DNA of 64,000 nucleotides from Couchioplanes caeruleus. GTDB taxonomy: Bacteria > Actinomycetota > Actinomycetes > Mycobacteriales > Micromonosporaceae. Below the pieces are notes generated by a model. The model did no database searches, was not told the DNA's origin, and worked only from the letters and a program-made list of their open reading frames with translations. Shown here piece after piece: positions 8,250 through 16,814 of this stretch; position 1 is the stretch's first letter, and each line of letters opens with the position of its first letter. A program made the translations under genes and the position numbers. Where the stretch lies: NCBI RefSeq assembly GCF_003751945.1, contig NZ_RJKL01000001.1, positions 248,001-312,000 on the forward strand, read 5' to 3'.

Positions 8250-8702
8250 GGGACTGTGGATCTTTCGGTGTTTCCGGCCTGACCCGCCGGGCGTAGCCCG
8301 GCGAGGAAGGTGCCGTGATGACCACGACATTGGATGATGTGACCCCTCGGAAGAAGAAGCCGGAGCCGTCCGCGGAGGCTGCTGCCGCAGCGGAGTTGGT
8401 GCCCCTGGCCAAGGAGCAGGGCCTGTCGTTGACCGGCCCGGGCGGGCTGCTCAAACAGTTCACCAAGACGGTCCTGGAGACCGCGTTGAACGAGGAGATG
8501 ACCGAACACCTCGGCTACGCCAAACGCGATCCGGTCGGTGCCGGGTCGGGCAACGTGCGCAACGGCAGCCGGTCGAAGACGGTACTGACCGATGCCACCG
8601 GTCACGTCGAGATCGAGGTACCGCGAGACAGGGCCGGAACGTTCGAACCGCAGATCGTGAAGAAGCGCCAGCGCCGGCTGACCGGCGTCGACGAGATCGT
8701 GC
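8250..8702 (+). mobile_element. IS256-family element, 5' part only (truncated transposase)
   Basis: The element appears to begin with GGGACTGTGGATCTTTCGGT at 8250. A transposase frame starts at GTG 8315 or ATG 8318 behind GAGGAAGG. It covers the N-terminal ~130 residues of the Mutator/IS256 family (LLKQFTKTVLETALNEEMTE, GNVRNGSRSKTV, VPRDRAGTFEPQIVKKRQRR, LTGVDEIVL), then homology stops at about 8702 where unrelated sequence begins. The catalytic DDE region is absent, so it cannot move itself. It sits in the integrase fragment, showing nested insertion. Confidence 0.75.
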
Positions 8703-8852
8703 TCCCTCGCTTCCGGGACGCCTCTAGACAGGCACCCTGCCGGTCGTGGCAGCCCGAAGGAAAATCTTGGCCGGGATGTCGAGAACCAGGGTGCCGGCTC
8801 CGACCGAGAGCCGACGCCCAGCGACCGGGCGCGCGACGAGAAGGAGCAACCG

Positions 8853-9215
8853 ATGAAGTACATGGTCATGATGTTCAGCGGGATGGGGGCGTCGCGCGCC
8901 GACCGCAGCCCGGAGTGGATCACCGAGATGCAGACCACGATGATGCGGATGGACCGCGAACTACGCCAGGCCGGCGAAGTGATCGAGAGCCGGCACCTGA
9001 CCGACCCGACGCAGGCCACGACCGTCCGGTTCGTCGACGGCGCGCCCGTGCCGACCGACGGCCCGTTCGCGGAGACCAAGGAGAGTCTCGCCGGATACTG
9101 GGTCATAGAGGGCAGCTACGAACGGGCGGTCGAGATCGCCTCGCAGGTGGTCGCGGTGACCGAGTACCCGATGGAGGTCCGGCGGGTCATGGATGAGCCT
9201 CCTACGGACATGTGA
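8853..9215 (+). CDS. YciI-family (DGPF-domain) protein
   Basis: A 120-residue protein with the family start MKYMVMMF, the DGPF box (PTDGPFAETKESLAGYWVIE) in the middle and the VRRVMD tail. ATG 8853 follows GAAGGAGC. These small ferredoxin-like-fold proteins are commonly encoded directly before ECF sigma factor genes. That arrangement holds here: the GTG of a sigma-factor stump overlaps its stop. Biochemical role of the family is not well known. Confidence 0.9.
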   Translation: MKYMVMMFSGMGASRADRSPEWITEMQTTMMRMDRELRQAGEVIESRHLTDPTQATTVRFVDGAPVPTDGPFAETKESLAGYWVIEGSYERAVEIASQVVAVTEYPMEVRRVMDEPPTDM

Positions 9216-9289
9216 GAGTGGGGTTCGTGACCGAGCCGTTCGGGGACCTGTTGCGCGACCTCGCGCCGCAGGTCCTGGCCCTCGACTGA
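9212..9289 (+). pseudogene. ECF sigma factor gene, truncated after ~20 codons
   Basis: A GTG at 9212 (or 9227) opens a frame reading VTEPFGDLLRDLAPQVL, the typical N-terminus of the ECF sigma factors that follow YciI-type genes. The frame then hits the 48-bp repeat at 9277 and ends at a TGA (9287-9289). All sigma-2 and sigma-4 regions are missing, so no factor can be made here. Confidence 0.6.
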
Positions 9290-9324
9290 CGACCTTGTGA
9301 AAACAAGCGGTAAGGCTGGTCAGA
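9277..9324. repeat. 48-bp inverted repeat, right copy
   Basis: Perfect reverse complement of 4695-4742. The sigma-factor stump is broken exactly at its inner edge (9277), while a serine-recombinase remnant lies 45 bases beyond its outer edge. Confidence 0.9.
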
Positions 9325-9369
9325 AGGCATGTGGCTGATTTGAGGACCCTGCTGCTTCGCGGCTGTCGG

Positions 9370-9532
9370 TTACTGGGTCGCCTGGATGACTCGGTGGATG
9401 GTGGAGCGGCCGACGCTGTATTCCTCGGCGACGTCGGCCAGAGAGAGGCCGCCTTCGGCGTAGCGGGAGCGGATGGAGCGTTGGGCGGACTCGGGCAGCT
9501 TGGGTTGTTTGCCGCGGAGTTTGCCCTTGCAT
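9370..9532 (-). pseudogene. Serine recombinase (resolvase/invertase) C-terminal fragment
   Basis: A minus-strand frame ending at TAA 9370-9372 reads KGKLRGKQPKLPESAQ, then RSRYAEGGLSLADVAEEYSV and GRSTIHRVIQATQ: the linker and HTH_7 DNA-binding helix-turn-helix of the resolvase/invertase family. The catalytic N-terminal domain is missing because the frame is replaced by the membrane gene starting at 9531. Its position next to the inverted repeat suggests both came with the same mobile element. Confidence 0.7.
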
Positions 9533-10265
9533 GAACAAGCTCAAGGCCCGGAGCCGACGGCTGGCCGATGGCGGCGCCTGGCTGCCTGCTCTCGCGCTGG
9601 CCGCACTACCGCTGTCAAGCATCGTCCTCTACCAGCACCCCTTCTCCTCGGTCATCAACTCCGGCGGCGATGCGGGAGGCGGAGGCCTCGTCCAGTTTCC
9701 GTACTGGGCCGGCCTGCCGGAGACGCAACGCGCGAGCCTCGCGTCCTACGCCTTCTGGCTCGTGGCTGCGCCGCTCGCCTTCGTCCTCGTCGCACAGTGG
9801 TACCGCTACCGCGAGCACCACCACGGCATCCGGGTGCCCTGGCGCGTGCCTATCGCTGCCGGAACAGTCGGCATTTTCTGCCTTCTGGCGCTCTTCGCCG
9901 CTCCCACCGGAGAACCGGCACGGGCGTGGGCCGCCTCGTTCTCGTGGTGGCAGGGGCTGCTCACTCCCCTACTCAGCATCGCCATCGCCGCGATCGTCCT
10001 CGGGCTCGTCGAGCGCAGCATCGCCATCACGGTATCCGGGGCTTGGATGGCAACTCTGGCCTGGCAGTTCTGCGCCACCGGCCAGGTCGGCGGCCTGCTC
10101 GGCTGGCAGACATGGATCCTCGGCGGCGGTTCTGGGCCCGCACTGGGCGGACAACTGACGCTGCTCGGCATGGATCGCCCCGCGCCTGCCCTGATGATGA
10201 TGGCGCTGCCTCTCGCGCTGAGCGGCCTTTACCGCGCTGCGCGATCCCGCGGACATCTGACGTGA
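9531..10265 (+). CDS. Integral membrane protein, paired with winged-helix regulator
   Basis: A 244-residue protein with about six hydrophobic segments (near 19-36, 73-93, 107-127, 143-165, 170-190 and 220-235) and a periplasmic-type loop around residues 40-65. No family recognised. It overlaps the following regulator gene by GTGA, the same layout as the pair at 1411-2144, though the membrane protein is larger and not obviously homologous. The 5' end abuts a broken recombinase gene, so its native promoter may have been replaced; ATG 9531 has no strong ribosome site. Confidence 0.75.
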   Translation: MNKLKARSRRLADGGAWLPALALAALPLSSIVLYQHPFSSVINSGGDAGGGGLVQFPYWAGLPETQRASLASYAFWLVAAPLAFVLVAQWYRYREHHHGIRVPWRVPIAAGTVGIFCLLALFAAPTGEPARAWAASFSWWQGLLTPLLSIAIAAIVLGLVERSIAITVSGAWMATLAWQFCATGQVGGLLGWQTWILGGGSGPALGGQLTLLGMDRPAPALMMMALPLALSGLYRAARSRGHLT

Positions 10266-10600
10266 GCGACGCACCTCCACACCCTGCAGTCGGGCTCGAC
10301 GACGTCATCCATCAGCGAGTGCGACTAGGGATGCTCGTCATGCTTGCCGAGATTCCCGAATGCGCCTTCTCCACCCTGCGGAACGAATTGCAGCTCACCG
10401 ACGGCAATCTCAACCGTCATGTGCAGGTCCTTGCCGATGCCGGCTTGGTCACCGTCAACAAGGGCTACGAAGGTAACCGGCCCCGAACCTGGCTCAAACT
10501 CACCCAGGATGGTCGCCGCGCTCTCCGCGCCGAACTGCTCGCGCTTGAACAACTCACCGCACGCCTCAAGTCAGCGGACCTCGACGATCCACAGGGTTGA
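10262..10600 (+). CDS. Winged-helix transcriptional regulator (HTH_34-type)
   Basis: A 112-residue protein with the same fold as the regulator at 1842: IHQRVRLGMLVMLAE near residue 16, FSTLRNELQLTDGNLNRHVQVL as the helix-turn-helix, and a basic wing NRPRTWLKLTQDGRRALRAE. Start GTG at 10262 overlaps the membrane protein stop. It probably regulates its own operon. No inverted repeat comparable to 1378-1414 is seen upstream. Confidence 0.87.
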   Translation: MSDAPPHPAVGLDDVIHQRVRLGMLVMLAEIPECAFSTLRNELQLTDGNLNRHVQVLADAGLVTVNKGYEGNRPRTWLKLTQDGRRALRAELLALEQLTARLKSADLDDPQG

Positions 10601-10746
10601 CAGCCACAACCATCCAGGACGCGATCGAGCAGGTGGTCGCCCTCATTGAGCTGCCGGACGGTCGACAGGGCGGGAGGGTTCTGTCCCGCGGATCATGGCC
10701 GTCAGGGACCGCGGGTAGCCAGTCACCGACGCGCGACCTGACGGCA

Positions 10747-10777
10747 CGGCCCCGATCAGCGGTGCTGATCGGGGCCG
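10747..10777. terminator. Bidirectional hairpin between convergent genes
   Basis: CGGCCCCGATCAGC and GCTGATCGGGGCCG are perfect 14-bp arms around a GGT loop. It lies between the regulator gene ending at 10600 and the convergent beta-helix gene ending at 10802. There is no U-tract, as usual in this window. Confidence 0.8.
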
Positions 10778-10801
10778 TTCGATGGTGCGGGTGTTCGCCG
10801 G

Positions 10802-13183
10802 TCAGCCGATGACCGTGGCCGGCGTGGAGTTCTGAAGGTCGCCGGCCCGGTAGGCCACCACGTGGTAGCGGTAAGTCCGCCCGCTGTCGGTCCAGCCCTC
10901 GGTGTTGGTGCCGGCGACGAGGCCGACGCGGTCGATGAGGTGCTGCTCGCCGGCGATCGAGTTGTCGATCACGAGGAACGGCAGGGCGGTCACTGCGCCG
11001 GCCGGGGCCTTTTCGGTGTGCGAAGAGGTGATCCAGTTGCCGGTCGAGGCGATGGTGAACTTGTTCTGGGTCGCCGGCTGGCCGAGTGACTTGTTGTTGG
11101 CGTCGCGCCAGGACATGCCGGCGCGGACCACGCGGCCGCCGCTGGTGACCGCCTTGAACGAGGCCACCGAGGTGTAGGTGGTGCCGGCCGTGACCGGGAC
11201 CGCCTGGCCGTTGAGCGTGACGGTGCGGTTGGTGGCGCCGGTGGTGACCAGCAGCGAGCCGTTGCCGATGGCGGCGTCACCGGTCTTGGCCGCGGCGGTA
11301 CCGCCGTAGACGGTGTACCCGGTGACGCCGGACTCGAAGTCGGCCTGTTCGGCGGTGAGCAGGTTGCCCGGGACGACGGAGCTACCGACCGGAAGGTCTG
11401 CCGCCAGAGAAGCGCCGCGGTAGACCCGGTAGCCCGCGATCGGGCGGTAGCCGAGCGCCGGGTTCTGCGGCACCGACTCCGACCAGGTGACCACGCCGTT
11501 AGACCAGCCCGCCGCCCCCGCAACGAAGGTGGTGGTCACCGAGCTGGTCAGGTTGGTCGGCGGAAGGGCCGCGAGGGCACCGTACTTAATCAGGCCGCCG
11601 ATGATCTCATGCTGGAAGGGGGTTGTGTTCCCGTTGCCGTAGGCGTCAGTGAGGTGGATGTTGGTGACGGAGATGTCGTTGTTGCTGCTCGACCCGATCT
11701 GCAGGCCGTACCAGGTGGTGTGCTGGGCCTGGTTATCCCTGATGCTGTTGCCGTACACCTTGTCGCCGTCGCCGATGCCGATGGCGATGCCGACGGGGTC
11801 GTAGCCGACGTACTCGGTGGTGCCGTCCATGCCCACATTGAAGATACTGTTGCCGGTGATGGTGTCCGGGGCGTCCTTGTCGGAGTTCTTCACGCCGGTG
11901 ATCAGGATCGCGCTCTTGGCGGTGTTCATGATCCCGTTTTCCGTGATCGTGTTGTTGCCACCCGGGTAACGCTTGTGCGGGTTGAGGCTGTCCTGCGGGT
12001 AGTCGTCGTAGACGAGCGAGATGCCGGTGTTGTAGGTGTCGCGGATCTCGTTCCACCTGACCACGAAGTCGCGGCTGTTGGTGACGTGGAAGTTCTCGCC
12101 GGTGTGCTCGTAGTTCGCGTTCGACTTGAGGACGATGTTGGCGCCCTTCAGCTTGTTGCCGATGACGGTGCCGCCGACCACGGACTCGAAGTAGACGGAG
12201 CCGTAGCCCTCCACGTCGCGCAGCTTGGCGTAGTACCGGTTCGCGACGACCTTGTTCCAGTTGAAGGTGACGTTCTTGGCGTGGGTGAAGTCGAAGCTGT
12301 TGCCCCGGATCGTCTGGTCCCACTGGTTGTGCTCGATCACGGTGCCGGTGTTCTCGCCGCCGCCGCCGATGTTGTCCTCGTCGCCGCTGCCGGCGCCGCC
12401 CCAGTTGTCCCACCGGTTGTCGATGATGTGGACGTCGCGGGTCTTGCTGACCCACAGCTTGAAGTAGTTGAAGTTGGTGAAGCGGACCTGCTGGACGGTC
12501 CAGCGGTTGCCCGCCTTGATGCCGCCGCCGGCGTTGTTCTCCGTGGCGAAGTCGCTCTCACATCCGGTCTTCGACTGCGCGTCGGTCCAGATGGTCGGCT
12601 CCTGGCTGGCGCCGTCGGTGTAGGCGCCCTTGCCCTTGATGCACCGGCCGTTGAGGGTCAGGTCGGAGACCGTGTTGACACTGCCCGGCGCAAGATCCTT
12701 CTCACTGTCCGGGTCGACGGTTGGCTTGATGAGGAACGAGTAGTTGAAGTTGATCCACGGCGCGGCGTCGTCAATCTTGATGGCGGTCGTCTTGATGCCC
12801 GCGCCGCGCAGGTTGACGTTCACCGGTACCTTCAGCGGCTTGGTGACCGAGTAGGTGCCGGCGCGGAGCAGCACCGTCGCCGGCACGGCCGGGGTGACCA
12901 CGGTGCCGTTCGCGTCCAGCACCGGGGCCTGGGCCCGGCTGCCGGCGGCGGTCAGCTCGCCCTGAAGTTTGCTCCAGTCGTCGGCGCCGGTCGGGGCGAA
13001 CACGAGCTTGCACCGCACATCCGTGGCACAGCCGGTCAACGGCGCCGGGCTCACGGTGGCGTCCAGCGAGTACGGCGCATCCGGCAGGTCGGTCGCGGCC
13101 AGCGCCGCACTCGTGCCCAGAGGCAGCACGGGTGCAGCAGCCGTGAGTAGGACAGCGGGCAGCACACGCAGCGCCATGCGCAT
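10802..13183 (-). CDS. Secreted right-handed parallel beta-helix protein (pectate-lyase-like)
   Basis: A 793-residue protein from ATG 13183; an in-frame GTG at 13213 is an alternative. Residues 1-31 are a signal peptide ending ALAA. Residues ~60-530 show Asn-rich beta-helix coils with many short repeats of the N-x-I / G-N-x-I kind (VIGNKLKGANIV, TITENGIMN, TITGNSIFNVG, KVYGNSIRDN). The C-terminal ~250 residues look like a fibronectin-like segment (YRPIAGYRVYRG) and a carbohydrate-binding-like beta-sandwich (GRVVRAGMSWRDANNKS). Family members are polysaccharide lyases or glycosidases, but catalytic residues cannot be assigned by eye. It is isolated, with a terminator downstream. Confidence 0.85.
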   Translation of the reverse strand: MRMALRVLPAVLLTAAAPVLPLGTSAALAATDLPDAPYSLDATVSPAPLTGCATDVRCKLVFAPTGADDWSKLQGELTAAGSRAQAPVLDANGTVVTPAVPATVLLRAGTYSVTKPLKVPVNVNLRGAGIKTTAIKIDDAAPWINFNYSFLIKPTVDPDSEKDLAPGSVNTVSDLTLNGRCIKGKGAYTDGASQEPTIWTDAQSKTGCESDFATENNAGGGIKAGNRWTVQQVRFTNFNYFKLWVSKTRDVHIIDNRWDNWGGAGSGDEDNIGGGGENTGTVIEHNQWDQTIRGNSFDFTHAKNVTFNWNKVVANRYYAKLRDVEGYGSVYFESVVGGTVIGNKLKGANIVLKSNANYEHTGENFHVTNSRDFVVRWNEIRDTYNTGISLVYDDYPQDSLNPHKRYPGGNNTITENGIMNTAKSAILITGVKNSDKDAPDTITGNSIFNVGMDGTTEYVGYDPVGIAIGIGDGDKVYGNSIRDNQAQHTTWYGLQIGSSSNNDISVTNIHLTDAYGNGNTTPFQHEIIGGLIKYGALAALPPTNLTSSVTTTFVAGAAGWSNGVVTWSESVPQNPALGYRPIAGYRVYRGASLAADLPVGSSVVPGNLLTAEQADFESGVTGYTVYGGTAAAKTGDAAIGNGSLLVTTGATNRTVTLNGQAVPVTAGTTYTSVASFKAVTSGGRVVRAGMSWRDANNKSLGQPATQNKFTIASTGNWITSSHTEKAPAGAVTALPFLVIDNSIAGEQHLIDRVGLVAGTNTEGWTDSGRTYRYHVVAYRAGDLQNSTPATVIG

Positions 13184-13496
13184 CGGCCGTCGGGGTTCGT
13201 GAGTCAAGTCCACTCCATGTCGTCGGTTCCCGGCGGGTTGCCGTCCGGGTGCGACCGGAGTAACGGCGGGCGCGACCGGAACATGAGCATCCGCAGGAGT
13301 GATGCTCTCCACCGCGACGCCAAGGCTTCTCAGCCGTGCGAACGACCGGTACGCCTGATCGGCTGAGACACCACGCCGGATGGGCCACAGTCGGCTAGTA
13401 CTGCAACGGCAGTAAGCAGGCGGAACGTATCGATGATCGGCTCGTTGTGCCGGGTCCAACTCCGCCGACCAGCCACATCGACATCCGCCATGAGGC

Positions 13497-13676
13497 AAGC
13501 GGATCTCGGAGCTGGAGCGCCTGCGGCGCGGCCCGACCCGGATCTCGGGCATGGCGCTGGCCGGCGCGATCGAGCGGATCGCTGAGATCGCCGGGATCGG
13601 TGTGGGCGAGACGGACCTGGGCGTGGTCCCGCCGCGTCGGGCAGCGGCCGTTGGGGAACAACGGAACGGCCAGTAG
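13497..13676 (+). pseudogene. Tn3-family transposase internal fragment
   Basis: A 59-codon frame reads RISELERLRRGPTRISGMAL, then IERIAEIAGIGVGETDLGVVPPRRAA, resembling the middle of large actinobacterial Tn3-type transposases (RRxPTxISG ... VExxGLGxxDVSxVPxxR). It has no start and ends at TAG 13674. Nothing else of the transposase is visible, so it is a relic. Confidence 0.5.
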
Positions 13677-13697
13677 CGCTAAGGATGATCTTGCGGT
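13675..13697. repeat. 23-bp dispersed repeat, copy 1
   Basis: AGCGCTAAGGATGATCTTGC plus GGT matches 25209-25231 at 21 of 23 positions. It begins at the stop of the Tn3 fragment. It may be part of a transposon end carried at both places. Confidence 0.6.
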
Positions 13698-13727
13698 GAT
13701 CGGCACGGTTGCGACAGCGGCAAGCTC

Positions 13728-14030
13728 GTGCGTGATCGTATTCCGGAGATCATCTCCGCCGGTGGTCAGACTCCAAAGGTCCGGGTGCTGGGCGCCCAAG
13801 AGCTACTTCCCGCGCTGATCGCGAAACTGCACGAGGAGGCGGAGGAAGTCGCCTCCGCCGAGCCGGCCGCGCGACTTGGCGAACTCGCCGACATCCACGA
13901 AGTGCTCGCCGCTCTGACGGCCGCACTCGGCTTCACCGAGGCCGAAGTGGATGAGGCGGCCGCCAGCAAGCCCGCCGAGCGTGGTGCGTTCGCGCGGCGC
14001 CTTTGGCTCGACGAGGTGCTCATCCCCTGA
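13728..14030 (+). CDS. Phosphoribosyl-ATP pyrophosphohydrolase-like (MazG-fold) protein
   Basis: A 100-residue all-alpha protein: RDRIPEII at the start, KLHEEAEEV (the acidic metal-binding ExxE helix near residue 36) and GELADIHEVLAAL (second metal helix ExxD near residue 53). Relatives usually begin GKLVRDRIPEII; in this frame GKL is encoded just ahead of GTG 13728, but no start codon lies there, so the 5' end may have been damaged by the transposon relic upstream. Proteins of this type hydrolyse non-canonical or phosphoribosyl nucleoside triphosphates. Confidence 0.75.
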   Translation: MRDRIPEIISAGGQTPKVRVLGAQELLPALIAKLHEEAEEVASAEPAARLGELADIHEVLAALTAALGFTEAEVDEAAASKPAERGAFARRLWLDEVLIP

Positions 14031-14711
14031 GCTTGTGATTCAACCTCTGGCGCGGCTTGATGTTCCACCTACTACGGGCGGTGCGCGGATGCGCCTTGGC
14101 CGGTGACCAGGATGAACCCGCGTCGTAGCGAGGAGCTCGCTGCTGGCTTCAGAAACCGGCCGGCGCCGATGACCGGGACAACCGAGGTTTACGTACACGC
14201 GCTGCTCAGGCCCTCGTCGCGCCGGGGTTCCTAAACCTCCGCCCGCCCTCAACGGGGGCGCCGCTTCGGTGACACCGGGCCTTCGAGCCCGGCACCACCC
14301 ATGCTGAAGTGTCACTGTCGACCAGCAGTACGTACGGTGTGTTACGGCCGCCCCGCCGCGAGGGTCCGCTCGAACAGTATCCACTTCTGTCGACGATAGT
14401 GCGGTGCGAGGTCGGCCCGGAACAGTTGGACAACGCGCAGCTACCCAGCAGCCGATGTAGTTTCCTAGGCCTCAGAAGGGCAAGGCGTCTGATGCACGTC
14501 AAGTCCGGTCCGGCACGCCATGCCGGACCCACAGTCGAATCTGCTCGGCGGCCTGGTCGGCAACGGCGTGCCCCACCGGGCGAGTCTTCTGGCCGCAGAC
14601 AACGCGCGCCCGGTACCCGCTCCAGCCGCGCTCGGGGCACCGCGCGTCACCCAATGTAGTCAACGCTAGTAACGCGACGAACCCGCCTCCGGTGGCACCG
14701 GGTCGGAGCCG
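14031..14711. other. 680-bp stretch without a supported gene
   Basis: Open frames here are short, overlap on several strands and have no recognisable motif. A minus-strand frame around 14499-14580 reads GHAVADQAAEQIRLWVRHGV, which looks coding-like but I cannot identify it. Composition is lower in GC than the neighbours. It probably consists of decayed sequence between two damaged genes. Confidence 0.5.
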
Positions 14712-15314
14712 GAGGTAAAACGCCAAGCGGAGTGGCAGCACCCGTCGCTGTGCGCCGGCTGGACCGTGCGCGACGTCGCCGCCCACCTGACCCTGCAGCA
14801 GATACGGCTCGGCGAGGCGCTCGGCATGATGCTCCGGGCTCCCGGCGGCATGGACCGGATGATCGACCACGCCGCCCGCCGGCAGGCCGCCGCGCTGACC
14901 ACGATGGAGATCACCGCCCGGATCCGGGGCATGGTCGGTTCGCCGCGGCGCAACATCGGCGTCACCCACCTGGAGGCGCTGATCGACGCCCTGGTCCACA
15001 GCCAGGACATCGCGATCCCGCTCGGACGCCGGCTCGAGCTGCCGGTCGAAGCGGCCGCCACCGCCGCCAGTCGGGCGTGGTCGATGCGCTGGCCGCTGCC
15101 CAGCCCCGCCACCACCGTGGTGAAGGCGTTCCGGGTGACCGCCACCGACACCACCTGGTCAGGCGGCGACGGTCCGCAGGTCCGCGGGCCGATCGCGGCG
15201 ATCCTGCTGGTCTCCGCAGGACGGCTGGCCGCCCTGCCGCAGCTCACCGGCCCCGGCGTGGCGGAGCTGACGGCCCGGCTTCAGCCGCGCCACTCCCGAT
15301 CCAGGACCGCGTAG
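14712..15314 (+). pseudogene. Mycothiol-dependent maleylpyruvate isomerase-family protein, N-terminus missing
   Basis: The frame reads AEWQHPSLCAGWTVRDVAAHLTL, the conserved opening of the DinB-like mycothiol-dependent isomerase family with the first metal-ligand His, then THLEALIDALVHSQDIAIPLGR and the usual hydrophobic tail to TAG 15312. Relatives begin about 25-30 residues earlier; here the region before AEW is unrelated and has no start codon. A GTG at 14766 could still give a 182-residue product lacking the first helix, but function is doubtful. Mycothiol use fits an actinobacterial host. Confidence 0.65.
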
Positions 15315-15423
15315 ATCATCTCGGCGGTCCACTCATTCCCGACGCGTGTCACATCACGCGACTTCTCCGGGCACTGGTTACGCTGCATAGGCCTGATCCA
15401 CCGTCGGCAGGGAGACACCGGCA

Positions 15424-16041
15424 ATGCGGCATCCGTACGCGCGACACCTCACGGGCGTGCTGGCGGTGGCCGGCGTTCTCCTCGCCACCGTGGTGGGCCC
15501 GGCCCAGGCCGGGGGAATCCACCGAGGCGACCCGATCTCGGTCGCCTTCCCGGACATCAAGGTGCCGGCGGGCGGCACCGCCATCGATCCGCTGGGACCG
15601 AACGTCTGGTCCACGGGCCCGACGAAGCTGACGCAGGTGAAGGTCGCCTATGACCTGAGCGGGGTCGCCGGGGTTCAGCTCACCCCGAGCAGAGACGGCG
15701 GCGGCGAATGCGTCACACCGTCACGGACCCGGGTCGTCTGCTCCGATCCGCGGGTGCTCTCGTTCGAGGGAACGACGATCGAGCATTACCTGCCCGTGAT
15801 GGTGAAAGCCGCCAAGACCGCCGAGATCGGCGACACCGGTACGGTGACCATCACGTTCTCCGCCAAGGGACTGACGCCGATCACCGGCACCAGCAAGGTC
15901 CGCATCGTCGGTGGCCGTGACAGCCTGGCGGTCACCGGCCCCGTGGCCGGGTTGATCGGTGGAACCGGCCTGCTGCTGCTCGGCGCCGGTGCGGTGGGCG
16001 TGCTGACCGCCCGTCGCCGCCGCGCCCTCTTCGTCGCCTAG
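15424..16041 (+). CDS. Secreted, C-terminally anchored protein with LAVTG motif
   Basis: A 205-residue protein. Residues 1-29 are a signal peptide (cleavage near AQAG). The middle is beta-rich, with two Cys (near 97 and 110) that could form a disulfide. The C-terminus has LAVTG at about residue 166, a hydrophobic segment and an RRRR tail: the layout of a class E sortase substrate (LAxTG). I do not recognise the extracellular domain. ATG 15424 follows GGGAGACACCGGCA. It stands alone; no sortase gene lies in the window. Confidence 0.8.
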   Translation: MRHPYARHLTGVLAVAGVLLATVVGPAQAGGIHRGDPISVAFPDIKVPAGGTAIDPLGPNVWSTGPTKLTQVKVAYDLSGVAGVQLTPSRDGGGECVTPSRTRVVCSDPRVLSFEGTTIEHYLPVMVKAAKTAEIGDTGTVTITFSAKGLTPITGTSKVRIVGGRDSLAVTGPVAGLIGGTGLLLLGAGAVGVLTARRRRALFVA

Positions 16042-16163
16042 GTGGGGACCGGGCAGGCCGCCGAAGCCGCCATCGTCGACCGCCTCACCGGCACCTCCAC
16101 CCCCTGGCCCACATCCGACAGACACCTCACCGCCGCCGCGACCGGCACACCCTCCACCAACGG

Positions 16164-16646
16164 TCATTGCGGCGCACGGCCGTGCTCCTCGCGTTCGCTA
16201 CACGCGACCTCCCGATCAATCTCGGCCTGCTCGCGGTTCGTCCGGCGCGTACTGCTGACCAGGGCGGCGTCGGCGCGTTCCAGCCGCTGCCGTGAACGCT
16301 GCAGTGCCGCTCGAGCCAGCTCGAGAGACTCCATGCTGTTGTCGATGTGATGGTCCGCGACGTGCTGCAGACACCGGGCCCGTTCGTCGAGGCGCCCCTG
16401 CCACTCGCTCAGCCTGTCCTCGCGCGCATCAGCGACATCCTGACGGCGGTCGGCGATGCGTTCACGTTCGTCGGCGGCGCGCTCCCGCTCGTCCGACAGG
16501 CGATCCCGGTCATCAGCTACCCGGTCACGCCGGTCGGCCGCCCGCGTCCGAGCGTCCACCTCCCGCTCCCGCTGGGCGAGCGCGCCTTCGAGCTCGGCCA
16601 GCGCCTGCTCCTGCTGGCCGGGCTGCACGTCGTCGCGGTCGGACAC
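16164..16646 (-). CDS. Highly charged coiled-coil protein, unknown function
   Basis: A 160-residue protein almost entirely predicted coiled coil, with repeated seven-residue-like units (RDRVADDRDRLSDERERAADERERIADRRQD). GTG 16646 is preferred because GAGGG precedes it; the open frame extends further upstream to ATG 16724 and beyond but loses coding character. Similar charged segments occur in actinobacterial GAF or ANTAR-type signalling proteins, but no such domain is present. Possible cytoplasmic scaffold; low certainty about role. Confidence 0.65.
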   Translation of the reverse strand: MSDRDDVQPGQQEQALAELEGALAQREREVDARTRAADRRDRVADDRDRLSDERERAADERERIADRRQDVADAREDRLSEWQGRLDERARCLQHVADHHIDNSMESLELARAALQRSRQRLERADAALVSSTRRTNREQAEIDREVACSEREEHGRAPQ

Positions 16647-16814
16647 GATCCCTCGCTGCGGTGTTTGCCGTCGAAGTGCCACGCACCGCATCCACCCTAC
16701 CGACCGCACACCGGAACGAGACATCAGCTTCGTGGCCCGTCCGGTCGTGTCGACGGACACCTCAGTGAGGTTGGTGATACCGCTCCGGGATGATCGCTTG
16801 CTAAGCATGAAGCC

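Noticed and set aside
11609..13150. 513-codon plus-strand frame opposite the beta-helix gene
   Set aside because: Val/Asp/Gly-rich antisense shadow; the minus strand has a signal peptide and beta-helix repeats.
13399..13414. TACTGC-AACG-GCAGTA dyad
   Set aside because: Could be an IS end or a small hairpin, but too short and without a partner or neighbouring transposase to call.
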